64,000 bases of DNA from Microbispora triticiradicis (GTDB lineage: Bacteria; Actinomycetota; Actinomycetes; Streptosporangiales; Streptosporangiaceae): NCBI GenBank assembly GCA_003260025.2, contig QFZU02000174.1:17285-81284 (forward strand), written 5' to 3'. The notes beneath the pieces were generated by a model. The model had not been told where the DNA came from. It ran no database searches and worked only from the letters and a program-made list of their open reading frames with translations. Numbering within the stretch: the stretch's first letter is position 1; each line of letters begins with the position of its first letter. The position numbers and the translations under genes are program-made. Below, piece by piece: positions 59,775-64,000 of the stretch.

Positions 59775-61388
59775 TCAAGAGTCGCCCGGGGCCGGGGGAG
59801 GGGCTGAAGGGGAAGTACGCCCACGGCCGCCGGCCTGGCGGAACGCGGCGAACCTCGCAGCCGAGTCGGGCCCCTCGCGCGCGGGCTTGGCCGGCGACGC
59901 CTGCCGCGCCCTGGTCGCCTCGGCCAGCGTCTGTCCCCGGCGCCGCCTGGGCAGCAGGTCTTCGGACGCGTCGGCCGGCCCCTCCTGCGCGGGTACGGCC
60001 GGTGCCTGTACGGCGGCCCGCGCGGGGTGGCGGACCGACGCCTCGGCGTCGGGCGGCACGGTGGCCGACAGGGGCTGCGTGATCAGCAGGCGCGGGATCA
60101 GCATCACGACCCCCATGCCACCGCGGGCGGACGACCGGAAGCTGACCGTCAGGCCGTACTTGTCGACCAGGCGTCCCACGACCGCCAGGCCCAGCCGGGT
60201 ACCGGACAGCGTCCGCAGGTCGAGCGGCTCGGACACGAGCCTGGTGGCGTGCTGCCGCTCGCGCGGGCGCATCCCCAGGCCACTGTCCTCGATCGTGATC
60301 ACGACGCCGGCGTCCTCCTCGTCCACGTACACGTGGACCTCGGTGCCGTGCGCCGAGAACGTGGCGGCGTTGTCCATCAACTCGGCCAGCGCGTGCATCA
60401 CGCCCTCGGCCGCGTACCCGGCGACGGCGACGGTGCTGGTGGAGTGCAGCCGGATGCGCCGGTAGGCGCTGATGCGGCCCATCGCGCCGCGCAGGACGCT
60501 CTCCATGACGATCGGCCGGGTCCATCGCCGCCCGGAACGGCCGCCGCTCAGCAGCGCGATGTTGTCCGCCAGCCGGCTCATCTGGGAGACGCGGTGGTCC
60601 AGGTCCAGCAGGTCGGCGAACACCTCCTCATGCTCGCCGTACTGCTCCTCCAGCTCACGCAGCCGGGCGAGCAGGCTGGTGGCCTGTGCCTGCACCCGGG
60701 CCGCGGCCCCGGCGCACGCCGCCATCACGGCGGTGCCCCTGCGCTCACTCTCGGAGAGCTGCCGCGCCGTCTCGCGCAGCAGGTCGCGTAGCGGGTCCAG
60801 CCCCGGCTGGCGGATCTCGGCCAGCGCGGCGCTCACCGACATCCGGTCCGTCTGGATCCGCCGGAACAGCTCCGGCAGCGTGTCGTCGATCAGCCGGGAG
60901 ATCTCGCTCTCGGTCGCATCGCGGGACACCTCGGCGGCGGCGCGCTCGCGTCCGAGCAGTTCGAGCTCGTGCCCGGCCGCTTCGAGCAGGTGCCGTAGCG
61001 GGCCGTCCGGAGGCTGCGGTATCCGGGAGAGCGAGTCGGCGACCGAGGCGCCGTCCCGCACCTGACGTCCCAGCGCGGGCAGCGACTCCTCGGCCGTCCG
61101 CAGCGTCTCCCGCTCCAGCCAGGCGAACCGCGCGCCGGCCCACTCGGCCCGCTCACGCAGCCGGCGACCGGTGCCGGCGTAGTGGACGGCGGCCGCGACG
61201 GCGCCGGACAGGAGTACGGCCGAGACCCCGCCGACGAGCGCCATAAGCACTCTGGCCTCATAAGGGGCGACGGACATCGCCCACAACCACGCGCAGGCCG
61301 TAATGATCACGGTGCCGAGAAAGGCGAGGACCACCAGTTCCCTTGGTGAAAACCTTCTCCGCGCCCGGTGGGGTACATCTACTGACAT
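59775..61388 (-). CDS. cvnA: Conservon sensor CvnA (histidine-kinase-like ATPase)
   Basis: A 537-residue membrane sensor. Two transmembrane helices (about 17-36 and 42-68) precede a long coiled-coil region (about 70-270; RETLRTAEESLPALGRQV; LARLRELEEQYGEHEEVF). A nitrate/sulfate-sensor-like ATPase domain follows with HALAELMDNAATFSAHG (N box), IEDSGLGM (G1) and RLGLAVVGRL (G2). No normal phosphoacceptor H-box is visible, as usual for CvnA. The C-terminal roughly 115 residues are Pro/Arg-rich and disordered. ATG at 61388 has GAGGA 5 bases upstream. First gene of the conservon. Confidence 0.93.
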   Translation of the reverse strand: MSVDVPHRARRRFSPRELVVLAFLGTVIITACAWLWAMSVAPYEARVLMALVGGVSAVLLSGAVAAAVHYAGTGRRLRERAEWAGARFAWLERETLRTAEESLPALGRQVRDGASVADSLSRIPQPPDGPLRHLLEAAGHELELLGRERAAAEVSRDATESEISRLIDDTLPELFRRIQTDRMSVSAALAEIRQPGLDPLRDLLRETARQLSESERRGTAVMAACAGAAARVQAQATSLLARLRELEEQYGEHEEVFADLLDLDHRVSQMSRLADNIALLSGGRSGRRWTRPIVMESVLRGAMGRISAYRRIRLHSTSTVAVAGYAAEGVMHALAELMDNAATFSAHGTEVHVYVDEEDAGVVITIEDSGLGMRPRERQHATRLVSEPLDLRTLSGTRLGLAVVGRLVDKYGLTVSFRSSARGGMGVVMLIPRLLITQPLSATVPPDAEASVRHPARAAVQAPAVPAQEGPADASEDLLPRRRRGQTLAEATRARQASPAKPAREGPDSAARFAAFRQAGGRGRTSPSAPPPAPGDS

Positions 61389-61744
61389 CGGCGTCCTCGG
61401 GGTGGCGGCAGAGCATGACAAGGCCGCGTCGAACCTGCTGTTCTTCCTGTAAGGCGGGACGGCCATGCGGTGCCGTTTCACAGCAGGGCGTGAACAGGCC
61501 CATACCGTAGCACCACGTCCACGACTAAGAACAGACAGTCACTCTGGAACCATGTGTTTCAGTTCTAATCAACCACGAGTCAATGCATCCGTTGACTAAT
61601 ACTCACTTTTTGGACATTCGTGTATTTATGGTGATGATCTTCCACAGAACATCGAGGCCTCCTACAAGGTACTTTAAGTACCTTAATCGCCGGTCGCAGT
61701 GTTAAGGTACGGCGCGTACCCAAAACTGTGACGTACGGAGACCC
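61389..61744. other. 356-base divergent region between conservon and TIM-barrel gene
   Basis: It contains the conservon's promoter region, an A/T-rich centre (about 61540-61640), GTCAA/TTGAC inverted repeat at 61579-61596 (8-base spacer, holding a TTGACT hexamer on each strand), and the GGTAC operator described at 61666. No additional gene is supported. Confidence 0.5.
61666..61720. promoter_or_regulatory. GGTAC-type operator and promoter of the TIM-barrel gene
   Basis: AAGGTACTT-T-AAGTACCTT (61666-61684) is a perfect 9+9 inverted repeat. A second, shorter one, GGTAC-GGCGC-GTACC (61706-61720), lies 21 bases downstream. TAAGGT at 61703-61708 is the -10 candidate, so the second site overlaps the transcription start and the first lies at the -35. 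Two sites of one dimeric regulator are implied; its gene is not adjacent. Confidence 0.65.
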
Positions 61745-62794
61745 ATGCGTGTGTTCGGCATCAACTACGACGTCGGCTTCTCCACCGGCGGGACGACCAC
61801 CCACGAACCCTTCGACCCGGACGTCGTGCGCCGCGAGATGCGGATCATCAGGGAGGACCTGCGCTGCGACGCCGTCCGCGTCACCGGAGCGGACCAGGAC
61901 CGCCTGGAGATCGCGGCACGGCACGCCGCCGAGGCCGGGCTGGAGGTCTGGTACTGCCCGTTCACCAACGGGCCCACCTCCGGCGAACTGCTGGAGCTGC
62001 TCGTGGACGGGGCGGGGCGCGCGGAGCGGCTCCGCCGGGAGGGGGCGTCCGTCGTGTACCTCACCGGTTCCGAGATCAGCCTGTTCAACGGCGGCTTCCT
62101 CCCCGGTGACGATCACGAGGAGCGGCTTCGCGCGCTGGCCGACCCGGAGCGCGGGACGGTCACCATCCCCGAAGCGCGTGCCCGGGTCAACGCCTTCCTC
62201 GCCCGGGCCGTCGCCGAGGTCCGCCGCCGGTTCGGCGGCCCGGTGAGCTACGCCTCGCTGCCGTTCGAGGGCGTGGACTGGACCCCGTTCGACGTGATCG
62301 CCACCGACGCCGGTTATCTCGACGGGGCCGCCGAGCCCGGCTTCCGTGCCGGGCTGCGCGCGCAGACCGCACAGGGGAAGCGGTTCGCCGTCACGGAGTT
62401 CGGGTGCGCCCCCTACCTCGGGGCCGGTGACCGCGCCTCTCGCGGCTACCGGATCGTCGAGTACGACGAGCGCGCGCGCCCGGTCCGCCTCACCGAGGCG
62501 GTCGTGCGGGACGAGGACGAGCAGGCGCGCTACGTACGGAGACTCCTCGAGGTCTACGACGAGGAGGGTGTGGACGCGGCGTTCGTCTACACCTTCGCCC
62601 GCTGGGACCTGCCGACCTGCGCCGACCCCGGGCGCGACTTCGACCTCGCCAGCTACGGCGTCGTCAAGGTCCTCGAAGAGGGCCGCACCGGGACGGCGTA
62701 CCCGGGACTGCCGTGGGAGCCCAAGGCGGCCTTCCACGCCCTGGCCGAATACGGGCGGGCCAGGGCCGCCGCCCGGGGGACGCGAACCACCTGA
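61745..62794 (+). CDS. TIM-barrel (glycosidase-like) protein, 'abortive infection' family by annotation
   Basis: A 349-residue soluble protein. FGINYDVGF, CDAVRVTGADQDRLEIAARH, VWYCPF, VVYLTGSEISLF, SYASLPFEGVDWTPFDVI, FAVTEFGCAPY and AFVYTFARWDLP mark the strand ends of a (beta/alpha)8 barrel of the GH-A type, with Glu at SEIS and TEFG in the positions of acid/base and nucleophile. I recall relatives in actinomycetes annotated as abortive infection proteins, but that label is weakly supported. GGAG is 5 bases upstream of the ATG. It is controlled by a strong inverted-repeat operator. Confidence 0.75.
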   Translation: MRVFGINYDVGFSTGGTTTHEPFDPDVVRREMRIIREDLRCDAVRVTGADQDRLEIAARHAAEAGLEVWYCPFTNGPTSGELLELLVDGAGRAERLRREGASVVYLTGSEISLFNGGFLPGDDHEERLRALADPERGTVTIPEARARVNAFLARAVAEVRRRFGGPVSYASLPFEGVDWTPFDVIATDAGYLDGAAEPGFRAGLRAQTAQGKRFAVTEFGCAPYLGAGDRASRGYRIVEYDERARPVRLTEAVVRDEDEQARYVRRLLEVYDEEGVDAAFVYTFARWDLPTCADPGRDFDLASYGVVKVLEEGRTGTAYPGLPWEPKAAFHALAEYGRARAAARGTRTT

Positions 62795-62957
62795 CGCGAA
62801 CCGGCCCGCTGCCGCTCCGCCGGCTCCGTAACGGCGGCCAGGGCGCGGGCCGTGACGCTGTCGCGCGTACGGCGCCCACGCATTCGATCTTGCCGCCGGC
62901 GGGCGGGGATGACATCGTGAGTGGCATGAACGAGAGAATCGAGTTCGTCTCCGGCCG

Positions 62958-64000
62958 GTGAGCCTGGCCCGCGAGCGCGGTGCGCTCGACCACCGGCTGT
63001 CCCTGTTCGATCATGCGTCCCGCCTGCACGCGCTGACGCCCGACGCGCCCCTTCCCAATGGCGGGCGCCCCTACCCCGACGACGCCGACCACCGAGGTCC
63101 CCGGCCTGGCGGCGGCTCCTTCTCCGTCGAGCAGGCCAGAGCCATGCTGGCCGCGGTGCTCCGCGCCCACTTCGACGGCCCCGGTCGCTCCCTCGACGAG
63201 CTGCACGAGGACCTCCGCGCCCTGGACGTCCCCGCGTGGGCGATCAGGCCCGACGTCCTGCCCTGGCTAGCCACCGAGCCCGCCCGCGAGACGGGCGTCT
63301 GGCTGGCCCGGCACGCGAGGGACCGCCGTCCCGCGCTGACCGGCCTGTGCCTGCTGGCGGGCAGGGCAGGCCCGGAGGACGTCCCCCTGGTCCGTACGCT
63401 CGGCCTGCTGCGCTGTCTCGGGCCCGTGGCCGTGGCCGTGCTGGAGCCGATCCCCGGCTCTGCCGCGGCGCTGGTGTGGCTGGCGGAGCGGTCGGCACTG
63501 CTCACCCTCAGCCGTGCCATCGAGGCGATGTGCCGGGCGGAGGATCCCGTCGCCGTCGCCTGGCTGCTCCGGCACGCCACGGACCAGGATCCCACGGCCG
63601 GTGGCCACGCGCTGCGGGTGGCCCAGGCCGTACGCCTCGCGGACGTCCTCGAAGACGACGAGACCGTCGACCAGGCGGTCCTTGTGGCGGGCCGGCTCCT
63701 CCAGGCGATGGCCTGGGAGGACTTCTCCACCCTGCGTGATTACGACGACGCCTGCCGGGCCCTCGCGGCCTTCGCCGTACGCGCGGCGGCCGTGCCCCCG
63801 GTGCTGGACTCGCTGGCCTCGGCCGCCGCTCTCGCGGAGGACCTGACCAGCGGCCACGCCGCGTGCCTGCCGTGGCGGCCCGGCGTCCGGGAGGCGACGC
63901 TGGAGCGGCTGCGCCGCCTGCTCACCTCGGCGCGCGCGGCGGAGGCGCTCGCCGGGGCGGCACGGTCGCCCGACCCGGTGACCCGCCGGCGGGCGGCCTG
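62958..64000 (+). CDS. Unrecognised protein, truncated by window end
   Basis: An open frame of about 347 codons continues past the window end without a stop. The predicted protein begins MSLARERGALDHRLSL and is rich in Ala, Leu and Arg with a helical-repeat look (VWLARHARDRRPALTGLCLLAG; LLRHATDQDPTAGGHALRVA; VLDSLASAAALAEDLTSGHA). No known motif, signal peptide or transmembrane segment is seen. The last in-frame stop upstream is at 62910. The GTG at 62958 overlaps the stop of an 11-codon reading frame (62926-62961), so the true start is uncertain. Codon usage is typical of real genes here. Confidence 0.7.
   Translation, partial: MSLARERGALDHRLSLFDHASRLHALTPDAPLPNGGRPYPDDADHRGPRPGGGSFSVEQARAMLAAVLRAHFDGPGRSLDELHEDLRALDVPAWAIRPDVLPWLATEPARETGVWLARHARDRRPALTGLCLLAGRAGPEDVPLVRTLGLLRCLGPVAVAVLEPIPGSAAALVWLAERSALLTLSRAIEAMCRAEDPVAVAWLLRHATDQDPTAGGHALRVAQAVRLADVLEDDETVDQAVLVAGRLLQAMAWEDFSTLRDYDDACRALAAFAVRAAAVPPVLDSLASAAALAEDLTSGHAACLPWRPGVREATLERLRRLLTSARAAEALAGAARSPDPVTRRRAA

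Overview
This is a very GC-rich window with strong G/C preference at third codon positions, many GTG and a few TTG starts, and several start codons sitting 6-8 bases after a TANNNT box, which is the mark of leaderless actinobacterial transcripts. It carries a complete conservon, two HTH/DUF5753 regulators, a GH48/GH9 cellulase pair under CelR-type boxes, an M6 protease and a WS/DGAT acyltransferase. Together these suggest a filamentous actinomycete, most likely Streptosporangiales (Streptosporangiaceae or a relative). That placement is inference. I see no tRNA, rRNA, CRISPR array, insertion sequence or prophage.

Layout. (1) 1-2.7 kb: an FAD monooxygenase divergent from a TetR regulator across an operator built from CCATTTGG units, then an HTH/DUF5753 regulator. 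(2) 2.7-9.5 kb, minus strand: a translationally coupled catabolic operon (carboxyltransferase, biotin carboxylase-BCCP, enoyl-CoA hydratase, AtuA) of the leucine/acyclic-terpene (liu/atu) type. (3) 9.6-16.8 kb: a membrane Ser/Thr kinase, a GlcD-like FAD oxidase, a secreted M6 metalloprotease and a diacylglycerol kinase-like protein. (4) 16.8-21 kb: a SWIM-domain protein and a SNF2 helicase encoded stop-to-start. (5) 21.1-23 kb: a second TetR/FAD-monooxygenase module with an unrelated operator. (6) 23-28.3 kb: a ferric-reductase-like membrane flavohemoprotein, an exported FMN-binding protein and its flavin transferase ApbE, facing an OmpR-type two-component system, with a TTCTCAGA direct repeat between them. 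(7) 28.4-34.5 kb: a small unknown protein, a solo CBM2-like secreted protein, a GH9-CBM3-CBM2 endoglucanase and a CBM2-GH48 cellobiohydrolase; the last has a TGGGAGCGCTCCCA box at its promoter.

(8) 34.7-37.6 kb: a coupled membrane operon (YqjE-type 'holin', DUF3618 protein, YihY) followed by a DUF1232 protein. (9) 37.6-43.2 kb: an accessory-looking, locally A/T-richer stretch with an unknown secreted Cys protein, an AraC regulator, an HTH-NB-ARC-TPR (STAND) regulator and a secreted phospholipase A2. (10) 43.3-49.9 kb: a HIT hydrolase, a LytS/LytR-type two-component system and two acetate/monocarboxylate symporters, each preceded by a small membrane protein. (11) 50-57 kb: a TetR regulator, WS/DGAT, an HTH/DUF5753 regulator, PolX, a GNAT acetyltransferase and an aldo/keto reductase. 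(12) 57-61.4 kb: a conservon (CvnA-B-C-D) plus a P450 that lacks the K-helix Glu/Arg pair. (13) 61.7-64 kb: a TIM-barrel-like protein behind a strong inverted-repeat operator, then an unrecognised gene running off the window end.

Connections: regulators sit beside what they probably control in at least five places (the two TetR/monooxygenase modules, the OmpR system/flavin electron-transfer operon, the LytS-LytR system/symporters, and the conservon/P450). The cellulase pair has recognisable CelR boxes, but its LacI-type repressor is not in the window. Short-unit tandem repeats recur both inside genes (linkers and stalks) and just after stop codons.
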